A stretch of DNA of 64,000 nt from Uranotaenia lowii (GCF_029784155.1 NC_073691.1:60339746-60403745), one strand, 5' to 3'; positions 12,751 through 23,550 are shown, counted from the stretch's first letter. Program-made: numbers and translations. Notes: generated by a model from the letters alone, not told the origin.

Positions 12751-12779
12751 TGCACTAACGGGTCTTATCCGATTCATGA

Positions 12780-13060
12780 ATATTGATTTCATCACTCGAT
12801 TTCTCAATGAGTACTTTGATACTCATATCCAGAATATCTGACCACAAACCCATTTTGAGTATTCTCACCTAACCGTGTGATGATGTAAACATTTGTACCG
12901 CGTTTATCATCATCAACTGTCATCAGCAATCATTGATCTATTTGTTCTCGATTGCGAATTGAACATAGCAAGAGGAACCGAAACAAACAATGTTTTGGTT
13001 CTGCTCGTGGCAGCAGAAGTTTGCTGCTGTGCCGGAGGAAACCGTAAGTTTCAACACCTC
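12780..13060 (-). repeat. 3' LTR remnant of the copia-like element
   Basis: It shares 'tttctcaatgagtactttga' (12799) and 'aacaaacaatgttttggttc' (12982) with the right-hand copy. It also keeps the uninterrupted 'gaaaccgtaagtttcaaca' junction (13043-13061), which is the empty site of the 356-bp insertion in the other LTR. The low-coordinate edge is approximate. Confidence 0.55.
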
Positions 13061-13069
13061 CCCTACATT

Positions 13070-13840
13070 CGTAAATTGAGAATGCTGAATAGATTCGCGT
13101 GCCTCGCCCTTGGTAACGTCTTCGTGAACGCATCAGCTGGTTGATCGTCAGTAGAGATGTGTCTCAAAGAAAGCTAGCCACTTCTTACGATCTCCTTGAT
13201 GAATGCATACTTCACGTCCAGATGCTTCAACCGCTGATGGGCCCTCGCCTCTTCCAGGTACTGGGTGCATGGGATGTTGTACTCCATCGAAGTTATCGCA
13301 GAACAGACTTCAGGCCTATCAAATGCCTATCCGCCGGGTATTCGCTGAGTGCGCCAACTGCAGCACTGGTATTCTGATGACTGCAAACAACCGATAAAAT
13401 CGTTGAATGACTGCTCAGTGATAACCTCACTTCGTTCAGCCCAAATCTCGTTCCTTTCATGGCTGCAGTGGTCTTCCGGAAAAAGCAGTTTTTTTGGCCC
13501 TTGAGATTGCTGACGATTCGAAGTTGCTTTTCCTCATCATTAGTGGCTACGTTAGCCACGTAGCGTTGATTAGTTTCCTCTGTTCGCTGAATGCGTCTCT
13601 GGGCCGGTTCGGGATTGACGGAATCTTGATAATCATCGTCATCTTCTCTATCGCTGCTCTCGTAGTCGCTCTCGTCTCCCAACGTATGCTGACTGGCATA
13701 GGAACCGATGATTCGTTGATTCCGGTGGCTGATAACCCATAAGCATGCGAACGAAAAGCATATTGCTTTCTCGAACGTTGTTTTCGGGTAACCCCAGATA
13801 AACAACCTCTTGCCGATTCCTTTGCGCTCCCTCTCAAAGC
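13070..13840 (-). pseudogene. Copia-type pol remnant (acidic linker and RNase H end), frameshifted
   Basis: On the minus strand an open piece (13293-13805) begins with WGYPKTTFEKA and has an acidic, proline-poor stretch (DESDYESSDREDDDDYQDSV). This resembles the variable linker before reverse transcriptase in copia pol. Further down, pieces in different frames read CDN, then AHQRLKHLDVKYAFIKEIV, then DDQPADAFTKTLPRARHANL and FSILNLRM-stop. These match the end of copia RNase H ('CDNxxA ... H.R.KHIDVKYHFIRE ... ADxxTKxL'). The reverse transcriptase core is deleted and several frameshifts separate the pieces, so it is inactive. A purine tract and LTR follow directly, as expected. Confidence 0.7.
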
Positions 13841-13979
13841 CTTCATTTCGCGATTACTTCGAGAATCTGTACTCTCGGCAGGAATCCGCAGAAAGAACTG
13901 GTTGACTGCGCTAGAGACTAACCGTCGCCGAAACCACCTTCTCCAAAGCACCCGAAACATCAACCATCCGCCGAAAACA

Positions 13980-16290
13980 AGCTCGCGCATGCTAACCGCA
14001 GCGCAGCTACTGAGCACGAGAATAATCGTCTTGACTTGCTGCTTCATGGCTTTTCGCTCCGTTGCTTCAACGCTTCGAGCGCTCCATAAAACCGGAGGGC
14101 AACGTTTAGCTGCATGCGACCCATCTGGATCCAATGCAATGCTGAAGTATCTGGCAACTAACCGTCGATCAAAACATCTCCTCCAAAGCCACAGAAAAAT
14201 CGTTCTGATCGCAGCGTAGCTCCACAGCACGAGAGCATGATGATGATGATGATGATGGCCCTCCACTATCCCCCGTACATGGGAAATTGGGCTGGATTAT
14301 CTTAATAGATATTTTTTATAAATTGTCTCATTTAGTCTTTGATCAATTGATTCGTTGAATCTTACTGGATTTGTTCCCATGTACGTCCATCATTGCCTTT
14401 TTTATTTATTGCTTTTTTTTTCTTGCTGTTTCTTTTGCTGCTACAAATTTTTCAACTTAAGAACAGGGACCATCTGGGAAAAGGGACATTTTGGGGTGTA
14501 GTCCCATCCCACACACACATGAGTCCATTTTCAGGGTTTTACCGCGCCCCAGATCGCGTTGCTTTTGAGATTTGTCATGTGCGGCCCAGAGACGTTTGTT
14601 CAGTTGAGTTCATCATCATCATGTAATTTAATTACTAGCTTATTTTAACACGTACTATATCCTAATATTGTTTTTCACGAACGCCAAACATTTATTTTTA
14701 AAATTTGTCAAGTTTTCTTCTCGCTTGATGTCCATAGGTAAAGTGTTATACATTTTTATTCCTTTATAATATAATGAATTCTGTGTGGATGCTAATAAAA
14801 ATGAAGCTGCTCTTATCTCACTGGCAAAACGAGTTCCATAGCGATGCAGGTCAGTTCCTCTGATTATTCTTTCCTGAAGGTATTCTGGTGCTATTCCTTT
14901 TACAATTTTAAATATCAGGATCATGGTATGATACGTCACTCGCTGCTTAACTGAGAGCCATTGTAATGTACTCAGCATAATTTGAATAGGGGTTCTTCGG
15001 TCACATCTTAGAATCAGTCTCATCATTTTATTCTGAAGCCTCTGTAGACGAGCCATTTGTTGATCATTTGCAAAGCATATTATTGAGGGGCAGAAATCAA
15101 AATGCGGTGATATTATTGCCTTGTACAAGTAAATAAGACTCCATTGATTCAAATCATTACGCAACCGACATAAAATTCCAAATTTTTGTGCTATTTTCTT
15201 AACAGCATAGTCGATATGGTTTTTGAAATTCAATTTTTCATCAATTATAACACCAAGATACTTAATTTCCTGAACTATTTCAAGACGCACACCATCGATA
15301 CTAACATTAACTATATCACAGTTTGCAGGCTTGTTGGAGACAATCAAACATTTAGTTTTCCAGACATTCAGTTTCAACATTTTAAAATTCAGCCATTTAC
15401 TTAAGTTTTCTAGATCACAGTTCAGTTGTACAACAGCAGCATCAGCATTGTCATTAGCAATAAATATTACAGTATCGTCAGCAAACAAATTTATATCACA
15501 GTGGTTCAGGATTCGTTTCATGTCATTAATGTATAAAATAAAAAGCAAGGGTCCAAGCACACTTCCTTGTGGTACACCGACCTTGGTTTCTTTGGTATTG
15601 GATATCACAGTGGCATACTTCGTTCGTTGATAACGGCATTCTAAATACGATTGGAACCAATTCAGAGTTGTGCCCTCTATACCGTATTTCCATAGAGTTT
15701 TTATAAGATTTCTGCGTGAAATTGTTTCAAATGCGCGTTTCAAATCTAGAAATACTGCGATTATCTTTTGCCTTTTCTCCAACATTCCTTTCCACCCTCT
15801 CGCCAAGCAGCTTTTTCCAACCTTCGACCCGGGCTAATTCTCCATCTAGAGCATTCGGCCCTAATCAATCCTGGTTGCAAATCCCGAGAGTCCTCCTCCC
15901 GGCCGTCGGAAATGAAACCATGCTGCTAACTGCAGCACGGCTCGTGTCGGCATCGAGAGTAACCCTCTCGGAACTCGACTTCCAGACCTCAAACTCCAGA
16001 GGCTGAACTGAAGCATCTCGTGGCCTCTGCGCTGACGATCCTTTGCGCTAGTAGTCGTCTGAGCTTAGATCAGCTCCTGTATGCTGACCGCAGCGCACAG
16101 CCCAAGCACGAGAGTAACCCTCTCGGCTATCAGTTCCACCCAATTGTTCTGGGGTGGACCTACCGACCTTCACTCTGGACCATTTCGGTAGCGGATAATA
16201 GGACTCCTCCAAGCCGTCGGTCGTAGGTTCACGCTTGCTAACCGCAGCGTGGCTCGTGACGGCATCGAGAGTAACCCTCTCGGTTCACGA
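13980..16290. repeat. Recurring 'gctaaccgcagcg ... gagagtaaccctctcgg' segment, four copies
   Basis: A segment of about 50 bp with 'tgctaaccgcagcg', then 'gcacgagagtaa' or 'catcgagagtaa', then 'ccctctcgg' occurs near 13989, 15922, 16081 and 16237. The LINE insertion lies between the first and the other three. The core 'cgagagtaaccctctcg' is itself a hairpin. It may be an amplified piece of the interior of the copia-like element; function unknown. Confidence 0.5.
14655..15806 (-). CDS. 5'-truncated LINE reverse transcriptase, open frame
   Basis: The 383-residue frame begins within the reverse transcriptase. Recognisable blocks are VFLDLKRAFETI (first catalytic Asp near residue 21), GVPQGSVLGPLLFILYIND (about 77-95) and FADD (108-111), followed by the thumb and the C-terminal part with YNTLP and NFKNKCLAF. 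The style fits a CR1/Jockey-group LINE. The homology starts around KRQKIIAVF, so the endonuclease and the N-terminal half of the reverse transcriptase are missing, as in typical 5'-truncated insertions. The ATG is incidental. On the minus strand the 3' side after the stop reaches a 'gatgatgatg' run near 14612-14622 that may be the 3' tail. It lies inside the copia-like element and is younger than it. The frame is open but cannot encode a working element. Confidence 0.85.
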   Translation of the reverse strand: MARGWKGMLEKRQKIIAVFLDLKRAFETISRRNLIKTLWKYGIEGTTLNWFQSYLECRYQRTKYATVISNTKETKVGVPQGSVLGPLLFILYINDMKRILNHCDINLFADDTVIFIANDNADAAVVQLNCDLENLSKWLNFKMLKLNVWKTKCLIVSNKPANCDIVNVSIDGVRLEIVQEIKYLGVIIDEKLNFKNHIDYAVKKIAQKFGILCRLRNDLNQWSLIYLYKAIISPHFDFCPSIICFANDQQMARLQRLQNKMMRLILRCDRRTPIQIMLSTLQWLSVKQRVTYHTMILIFKIVKGIAPEYLQERIIRGTDLHRYGTRFASEIRAASFLLASTQNSLYYKGIKMYNTLPMDIKREENLTNFKNKCLAFVKNNIRI

Positions 16291-16452
16291 ACCTCCCCGG
16301 ACTCGAATTCTGGCGGAACCTCCTGGCTGGCATGGTACATCTCGCGGCTGGTATCTGCGCTGGCGATCCTTTGGCTGCTGGCTGGCTTTCTCCGGTGGTC
16401 CTCTGGCTCGTCTCTGGGCTGGTTTGTCCCTCTGCACTGGCCCTCTCACTTA

Positions 16453-16707
16453 AGGCAGAAACACAATACAGCGTCGGTCGTCGCGTCACGTCAGCGGTCA
16501 ACGCTGTCGATAAGTACTAAAACGCGGACGCGACGCACCCGACGATTTTTGCATCACAATTCAGCATCAAGAGACATCTTAAATGTCTCTTGACGCTGAA
16601 TTGTGATGCAAAAATCGTCGGGTGCGTCGCGTCCGCGTTTTAGTACTTATCGACAGCGTTGACCGCTGACGTGACGCGACGACCGACGCTGTATTGTGTT
16701 TCTGCCT
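16453..16707. mobile_element. 255-bp near-perfect palindromic MITE, TTA target duplication
   Basis: The left half (16453-16577) is repeated almost perfectly in reverse complement to 16707, with only about five bases at the centre (cttaa). The ends are AGGCAGAAACACAATACAGC and its complement. TTA lies on both sides (16450-16452, 16708-16710). A three-base TWA-type duplication is typical of PIF/Harbinger elements, so that origin is likely but inferred. The open frames crossing it are artefacts of the palindrome. Confidence 0.85.
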
Positions 16708-16736
16708 TTACTCATAATTTTCCAATCCAGACATAT

Positions 16737-16755
16737 CTGGGTCCATAATCTGATG
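16737..16755 (-). other. Copia-type primer-binding-like site
   Basis: On the minus strand the sequence reads ATTATGGACCCAGA just after the presumed LTR end (...TTTCATCA). It resembles the GGTTATGGGCCCAG-type site by which copia elements prime on an internal part of initiator tRNA-Met. It fixes the orientation and the right-hand LTR edge. The match is imperfect. Confidence 0.4.
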
Positions 16756-16756
16756 A

Positions 16757-17385
16757 AATAAGTTATCAACGCAGGTTCCAGTGGTGGAATAGAGTTCTAT
16801 CTATTCATGTTTCGTCAGTCTAGTCATTACATAACTACACAATTCATTTGCGATTGATATTGTCTCACTCTTCACTTATCATCTTCCCTAACCGGGAAAG
16901 TACTCATTTCTCAATGAGTACTTTGATACTCTTACCCAGAAAATCTGGCAAAACTGTTGTGTTACAAACAATGTTTTGGTTCTGCTCGTGCTGTGCCGGA
17001 GGAAACCGTAAGCACTGACCATACTGACTGGACACTCGATTTCGATTTCTGGATAATTTTTCCAGAAAAAAAAACAAAAAAAATCATTTTTCCAACAGTA
17101 CGCAATGTCAATTTCAGAGTGCGCATCGATCGATTTGAAGAAATGCTATCCCAATTAAGAAATGCCACCCAACTTTAAAAATAAAACACGCAATTTCTAC
17201 GATAAAATCGGGCTAAACAGGACCATTTTTCCTACAGGGCATTTTTTGTCAAATTTTTCAGGTTCGCCACCTGCCGTCGGTATTGCGAACCTGCAAAAGC
17301 TGGCAACAAAAAATTAGACAGAAAATGGTTGAATTTTTGTTCTAAGAGTCAAGTCAGTGTGGTCAGTGCCGTAAGTTTCAACATA
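16757..17385 (-). repeat. 5' LTR remnant of the copia-like element, interrupted
   Basis: It shares 'tttctcaatgagtactttga' (near 16910), 'acaaacaatgttttggttct' (16964) and the terminal 'gtaagtttcaaca' (17371-17383) with the 12780-13060 copy. It is split by the 356-bp element at 17013-17368. Removing that restores the uninterrupted junction seen in the other LTR. Confidence 0.5.
17013..17368. mobile_element. 356-bp TIR element with CCGTAAG duplication inside the copia LTR
   Basis: The ends are CACTGACCATACTGACTGG and the complement of CACTGACCACACTGACTTG. The 7-bp sequence CCGTAAG flanks it (17006-17012, 17369-17375) and occurs only once in the other LTR, at 13047-13053. This confirms insertion with duplication. 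No transposase is present. With an 8-bp reading (one mismatch) it would suit hAT or P-type elements; not decided. Confidence 0.8.
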
Positions 17386-17727
17386 TATTTTTCGGAGCCA
17401 AGTTCAATTTTCAAAACTCAAAAAAAAATGCTCTGAAAAATTATTTCATTACCGCTTCTCACAATGTTGCTCCAATATACAATTGAGATCGAAGATTTTG
17501 GTATATAAAGTATACGTATAAAAAATAAGGGTTTTGTTTTCGATAATGTGTGATATTGATTTAGGTGTCAGTTTTTGAAACAAAAATATTGGCCCTAAAA
17601 TCACTGATTAAATATATAAAATTCAAACATTTTCGTAGATGATGGAAAGAATTAGTGAAACATGAGCTATCAAAGAACGAAAGAACATAAGCCGTAAATA
17701 TCATGAATTTTTCGAAAAAGATACAAC

Positions 17728-17803
17728 GGCTCACCGGCAGGACTTGAACCTGCAATCTCCACTTCAGTACAACGGCGCGTTAGCCAATTTCGCCACTGTG
17801 AAC
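17728..17803 (-). tRNA. tRNA-like sequence (intact copy), probably part of a repeat
   Basis: The minus strand folds roughly as a tRNA. The acceptor side ends in GTGAGCC against a GTTCAC-type 5' strand. There is a GTGGCGAAATTGGCTAACGC D-arm similar to the A-box region, and a GCAGGTTCAAGTCCTGC T-arm with a good B box. The anticodon loop by eye is GTACTGA (ACT). The acceptor and anticodon stems have mismatches, and a second inverted copy lies nearby (18399-19950). A repeat-borne tRNA-derived sequence is therefore more likely than a working tRNA gene. Confidence 0.4.
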
Positions 17804-18398
17804 GTGATAAGTCGGCGAACACGAGCAATCGAGCTCTGCCGATCAACTGCTAGACCTTCTATCGTAACACCATGTATGGGCGATGGGCGCACTCGCAATC
17901 TCAGTATACGATTTCTCGTGTGTTAAACAGAGAAAGCAATAGCCTTCACTCCAATTTCACTCCGATTAGCTGTCATTCATATGGAAATCTGTGTAAGAGT
18001 GAAGAGCAAGCTTTATTCTTTTCAGCAGGCCCAATCCCAATATCCCGTATGTGATCTTTCTCGCTATTGATCTCTCTTGTTTCTCTAACCCCACCCATCG
18101 ACTCGGGTTTTTAGCCGAGCGAGCACATGGTCGATTGCTTCGGGTTTGCCGCAACTTACGGTCAGATGAAGAAACAATCAGTGCTGCTCAAGGTTCCGAG
18201 CAGACCAGTTACACAGGGAGGTGCTGCTCTGTTGAAATCAATACTGATGTTATGAAATCGCTTGGTACATCTTCGTACCTGAAAATAATCACATTTTTGT
18301 AGATGATGGAAAGAATTAGTGAAACACATGGTGTTTCGATAGAAGGTCCAGCAATTGATCGGCAGAGCTCGATTGCTCGTGTTCGCCGGTTTCATCAC

Positions 18399-19950
18399 GT
18401 TCACCGTGGTGGAATTGGCTAACGCGCCGTTGCACAGTGGTCCAAAATGCGAAAAACGTGATCGTTGCTTATAACTTTTTTAGGTCACATTTTAGCATAT
18501 CGGTGTCTTCGGAGAAGTTTGTCAGTAAAATTAGCTCTATAATAAAAAACTATTATTTTTCTGATTAATCCCCCTGCAAGTGAGATAAAATTTCTAACTT
18601 CTCTGTTATAGGTTTTAGCTCTTTAATATCTTCCACAAACTTGTTAAAAATCAAATTTTCTACAACTTTGTCTCAGATGCTAAGTTTCTAAAATAATTAT
18701 TATAACTTTTTTCAGTAAATTTTAAGTTTTATAAAATGTTCCGCAAAGTTGTTTGTCATACTAAAATGCACCACTTTGTTGAACATTTTAAGTTTTTAAA
18801 ATGTGATACTGCAGAGCTATGTTAAAAAGATGACCGAAAATAGGGCTTTTTCACGCCTTATTTTTCAAACACCGGGCAACATCGGGCAGCCCGCTTCAGA
18901 TGCAAAATAAAGTCGAAGATTTTGTCTACAAGATGCAGGTACAATCGTTAGTATCCACTTGTATCTAAGCGAGATACATCAATTTTACTTTTCCATGTTT
19001 GCATTAAAAACAACGATTTCTATGAAAGCACATACATTCTTCTGTTTTCTTCTAGCTTTTCCCTGCGCGATGTCAGAAGCAAAGGTTTGGAAGCACATTT
19101 GTATTATTAGCATCTCCAGCTTGTAGAGGATATCTATTTCAATTGAACACACAATAACCTGTTCTAATAATACAAATGCGCTTCCAAACCTTTGCTTCTG
19201 ACATCGCGCAGGGAAATGCTAGAAGAAAACACACGTAGGTACGTAGTAGAATGCGCTGTATGTGCTTTCATAGAAATCGTTGTTTTTAATGCAAACATGG
19301 AAAAGTAAAATTGATGTATCTCGCTTAGATACAAGTGGATACTGACGATTGTACCCGCATCTTGTAGGCGAAATTTTTGACTTTATTTTGCATCTGAAGA
19401 GGGCTGCCCGATGTTGCCCGGTGTTTGTAAAATATGGCGTGAACAAGCCCTATTTTCGGTCATCTTTTTAACATAGCTCTGCAGTATCACATTTTACAAA
19501 CTTAAAATGTTCAACAAAGTGGTGTATTTTAGTAAGACAAACAACTTTGCGGAACATTTTATAAAACTTAAAATTTACTGAAAAAAGTTATTATTAAAAA
19601 ACTGATTTTTAGAGGTTAAGTTTCTTATTTGGCCGATATCTCGGATAATAATTATTTTAGAAACTTGGCATCTGAGACAAAGTTGTAGAAAATTTGATTT
19701 TTAACAAGTTTGTGGAAGATATTAAAGAGCTAAAACCTATAACAGAGAAGTTAGAAATTTTATTTCACTTGTAGGGGTTGTTAATCAGAAAAATAATAGT
19801 TTTTTATTATAGAGCTGATTTTACTGACAAACTTCTCCGAAGACACCGATATGCTAAAATGTGACCTAAAAAAGTTATAAGCAACGATCACGTTTTTCAC
19901 ATTTTGGACCACTGTGTTGTACTGAAGCGGAGATTGCAGGTTCAAGTCCT
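18399..19950 (+). pseudogene. tRNA-like sequence split by a 1.48-kb insertion
   Basis: The plus strand carries the 5' part (gttcaccgtggtggaattgg and following, 18398-18432) and, after the insertion, the 3' part with the T-arm (gcaggttcaagtcctgtcgg, 19935-19954). The intact counterpart is at 17728-17803 on the other strand. The interruption falls in the anticodon stem region, so this copy cannot give a tRNA. Confidence 0.55.
18433..19916. mobile_element. 1.48-kb palindromic element with CACAGTGG ends and TTG duplication
   Basis: The arms run inward from CACAGTGGTCCAAAATGCG (18433) and from its complement (ending 19916). They meet around a loop of about 53 bp at 19111-19163, so almost the whole element is an inverted repeat (arms about 680 and 750 bp). 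TTG occurs on both sides (18430-18432, 19917-19919) and once in the undisturbed copy near 17770. CACAG ends with a 3-bp duplication fit the CACTA/CMC group; this is inference. There is no coding content. Confidence 0.82.
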
Positions 19951-20129
19951 GTCGGTGAGCCGTTGTATCTTTTTCGAAAAATTCATGATATTTACGGCTT
20001 ATGTTCTTTAGTTCTTTGATAGCTCATGTTTCGCTAATTCTTTCCATCATCTACGAAAATGTGATTATTTTCAGGTACAAAGATGTACCAAGCAATTTCA
20101 TAACATCAGTATTGAAATTCAAACATTAA

Positions 20130-22080
20130 TTCTGATTTGATATTTTCACACTCTGGTTTTTACTTTGATTGAGTTTTGATTTTAATGGCAAACTCGATAA
20201 TTTATGATAAGTATAAATTTTAATTATATCAGTTAAATTGTTTGTTTTTTTTATATTGATGATTTATATTGATATTGATATTGACCCACTGGAAGGTGAA
20301 AAGGTTTTTTTTCAATAACCATAGAATCATTTCTCGTACCTTAATATTCTCCCCTAAAGAATTTGGTTAAATTTATTTGATGAGCTCTTGAATTTTTTCA
20401 AAACATAAGTATGACAACTCTACTCTCTTTCCTATCCTCTGTAGGGAACCAAATCATCTTAAAATATTTCTTGTATTTAAATACTTTTCCCAATTAGTTA
20501 CCATCTGCTAAATTAGGTGCAAATATTTGATCAACAAATACGGAAAACCCTTCAAAAACATTTAAACTTGATTGAATTTAATTCCCAAATTAATTTCAAC
20601 ATTCTATTTTGGCCGGTATTATCTAGAAATATGGTAAATATGTTCTTGATTAGAGCTTGGAGAGCCATTTGTTTCTATATTGGTACTGTACAATCAGGAC
20701 ATGTACCCTTTATTAGTTCTATTGCGAAAATACCTTCAGTCCAGATAGTCCGAAAAAATGCTTAAGGAAATAGGTAGTTTAATATTTAATTGAAAATCGG
20801 ATAAATCCTAAAAATTAAAGCGATTTTTTTGTCACGCCAGGTCTAAAACCCATCATGGTCAAATGAGCTTATTTTTGGACCCTTTGCAAATGTTTTCAAA
20901 AGAAAAATGGGTAACCAAGTTCATATATCTATAGTCATATATACCTATTCTATTAATTTCATTCGCTGCAATGAGTCATTCGACAGCATATACTGATAAT
21001 TAAAAAAAAATCAATCTGTCAAAACTAAGGCTTATGATCTTTAATCAACACCATCAGTTGAAGACCCACTGAACCGGGAAGCCATCGAAGCCCACCGCAC
21101 AAACTGTTTCATTTCACGACCTCTAATGCCGTAAATCCGCGAGAATGATTTGATAAATTCAGCTCTTCCTCCGCTCACCGCATTCTATTCACCAAACACA
21201 CCAAAAATCATTGTAATCTTGCTTTTGTCGGTAAAACAAACGATAATGGGGCCACATTTTAAGCCTGTCTAAAGCACACAACCCAACCGCCAGCAAATTT
21301 GAAGCCGGAAAAAGAGAAGCACCCTGGGAACACAATTTTCAATAAGCCTTTTTACGTGAAAAACACCTTCCCGGGCGATGAAAATTCATCGACATCAGCA
21401 CCTTGGCTTCGGTTCCAACCGAGAAAAGCTTAGAAAAAAATAACTACAGATACTACCAAACTCGCTCTGACACCGATACACAACACACACCGGAAATACC
21501 GGAAGGAAGTCGGAGTCGAAATTTCTTACGGATTTGTGAGCTGTTTCCGTCGTCGTGGGATTCACGCATTCCAGGCTTCCATTCCATTCCATCTGAGCAC
21601 GGAATAAAGGTTGGGATGTCACTTTTACTGGCGTGATATAATCTTCATTATCTCTTCTTTCGAAAAAAAAAGCGCGTTGACAGAGATCGCGTTCAATTTG
21701 GCTGATTTGTGGTAAGAGTTTATGTTGTTGTAAGCTTTTGGTTTTAAAGGTTTGCGAAAGCTTTTGGTTTGAATGTGCTTTGGAAGAGTTTAGTTTCAAC
21801 CTTTAAGATGTATTTAGTGGTATTTAGTGGCTCAATTTGAAGTTTGATGCTTGTTGCTGTGAATGTATAGGTGCCGTTGTTGCCTGTGACTTTTACCGGT
21901 AGCTATTCAAGCCTTACGAACGACGAAATCATTCAATAATTGACAGTACGCAAATATTCATGGGTTCAAAATGAATCGCTCAATCAAAGAAAATTCAACT
22001 CAACAATTACTAGAAATAAGACTAATTGCATTTTGTTTTCATTTGGAGATGCATGAATATGTATTAACAATCAATCTTAC
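20130..22080. other. Unassigned DNA: A/T-rich, then a balanced-composition island
   Basis: 20130-21030 is A/T-rich with a short gatattgatatt repeat (20259-20285). 21030-21800 is less A/T-rich, is not repeated elsewhere in the window, and has frames up to 134 codons on the minus strand without a recognisable domain. It could be single-copy host DNA (regulatory or untranslated), but no splice or codon evidence supports a gene. Confidence 0.45.
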
Positions 22081-23545
22081 AAGCTAAATTACCTTACAGT
22101 GAAGATGATCAATCAGCTGCTTCACCGATCATCAGTGGCTTTACTGGCACCTTAGTGTTGTTGATGTTGGCTTTCTTCTTCATGCATCAGCTACAAGCCA
22201 TTCCCACAATCATCAACCATCATCATGCAGACATGCAGGATTCCGGTTTGTTTACAACCAGATCGGAGATTTTGATAATTTCACGCACACTGCTTCCTCA
22301 CACCGACTGTAGTGCCACTCACTGCTTCTTCGAGTATCGGTGTTTACCACCGTCATGCATCGGTCGTTGTGACACCTACTCCCCTCACTTCTCACTAGTG
22401 ATGATCACTGCCCTGGATTGAACACAGACACTCCTGAATGGCGCTCCCCTTTTGCCGATCCCAATCACTGCTAAGACGATCAATCGTCTTTTCCAAGATA
22501 AAAAACCTTCCGTTTCGAAGCTATTCCAATAGCCTTCCACGCGATCGCACACTTGTCGAGAATTCCACCGAAACAATTCACACCAACTCGTTCAAAATCT
22601 ACCAGATGTTCGACCGACGTCCGTTGCCATCCGGCGCATGCAATACTGAGTCTAGCCGTTCACTGGGTTGGTGGTTGTGACATGGGACTGACGTATGTGT
22701 CATCTATCTGGTGCACCAGAATAGAATTGTGTGCGTCCGCTTCAGCATCTATATGAAAGGCCCTCTATCGAGAGCCTTCCTTTTAACTGGATGCAATTTA
22801 AAGGGCTGTACGTAGGATGCAATTGGTTTCCTTCGTGCCGTGTATGGCTCGTTCCGATCCTCTGGGAAAGCTAACGAGCAGCCGAGGACGATTAGGAGTG
22901 CCTTCAAGCTGTTGATCTCCGTGTGCAATTTTAACTGGTTCGTTCCGATCTTCTGGAAGGAGCTAAGGAGTTGACCCAGGACGATTTGTCAGTGCCTTTA
23001 AAGGGGTGTTTATCAGTCTAAGTTTCCGTATCTTACATCTGATAATGAGGTTATACCTACAAGCTGTTGATCTCCGTGTGCAATTGAACGGCTTTTGGCG
23101 TTTGGAAATCACACGTCTTTTGGCCTGGTCCTTTTCCTAATCTGATGTCAACAAGCTGACGGTTTGATGGTGATTTTGGAAACTTAAGTACTTGTGGTGT
23201 CGAGTTTTACTCTTCTCATGCAGCATGCAATGCTTTTTCCGGACCACCAGAGCTACGTTCCAATTTGTTGGTTTTTCTAAATTGATATTACACCGCAGCA
23301 CTTTAAGTCTTTCTCGAGTGTGTGACTTCTAGCCTGTTAATAACCAACTTTTGCGGAAGTGACGCGAACGGCTGTATTGACATGCGAATTGGCTTTGATA
23401 GATGTGGATGGATTCTGATAATCTTCGGTGTTTGATGATATTTGAAAACAGGTCACGTCTGCTAACTTGAGACTCACGATGAATTTTCTCATCGTTGATG
23501 GTTGTTGTTATGTGTTGACGATAAACAGCATAAATAACGAAACAA
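22080..23545. other. Balanced-composition region with internal direct repeats
   Basis: The composition is closer to that of an LTR element or host DNA than of the flanks. Frames are short (up to 88 codons) and unrecognised. The internal repeats at 22845-23090 and G/C-containing sequence such as 'gccctctatcgagagccttc' suggest a mobile element remnant, but no domain, LTR pair or tail was found. Confidence 0.4.
22845..23090. repeat. Imperfect direct repeats
   Basis: 'ggctcgttccgatcctctgg' (22847) recurs as 'ggttcgttccgatcttctgg' (about 22937). 'aagctgttgatctccgtgtg' (22906) recurs at about 23061. These are two overlapping imperfect copies of a segment of about 90-150 bp. Confidence 0.6.
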
Positions 23546-23550
23546 TCACA

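Larger units (their letters stand above)
12780..17385 (-). mobile_element. Decayed copia-like LTR retrotransposon with three nested insertions
   Basis: Read on the minus strand: a 5' LTR (from TGTTGAAACTTACGG near 17384 to about 16757), a primer-binding-like site at 16737-16755, a scrambled interior, pol remnants at 13840-13075, a GGGGAGG purine tract, and a 3' LTR beginning again with TGTTGAAACTTACGG (about 13060 downward). Both LTR copies share the 'ctcaatgagtactttgatac' block and the 'ttttggttctgctcgtg' block. Later insertions are the LINE at about 14640-15800, the palindrome at 16453-16707 and the element at 17013-17368. The gag and most of the integrase and reverse transcriptase are missing or unrecognisable. 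Confidence 0.6.
18229..20120. repeat. Foldback carrying a second tRNA-like copy
   Basis: 18229-18325 matches about 20030-20120 in reverse complement ('tgatgttatgaaatcgcttg', 'gtagatgatggaaagaatta'). The tRNA-like sequence and its outer flanks (18340-18432, 19917-20070) match 17631-17890 in reverse complement. The whole 17.63-20.12 kb block is thus a set of inverted copies of one repeat. No coding sequence is evident. Confidence 0.6.

Noticed and set aside
13547..14266. 239-codon minus-strand frame beginning with a His run
   Set aside because: The His run comes from a (gat)n microsatellite, and the rest lies across copia remnants in the wrong frame. No domain is visible.
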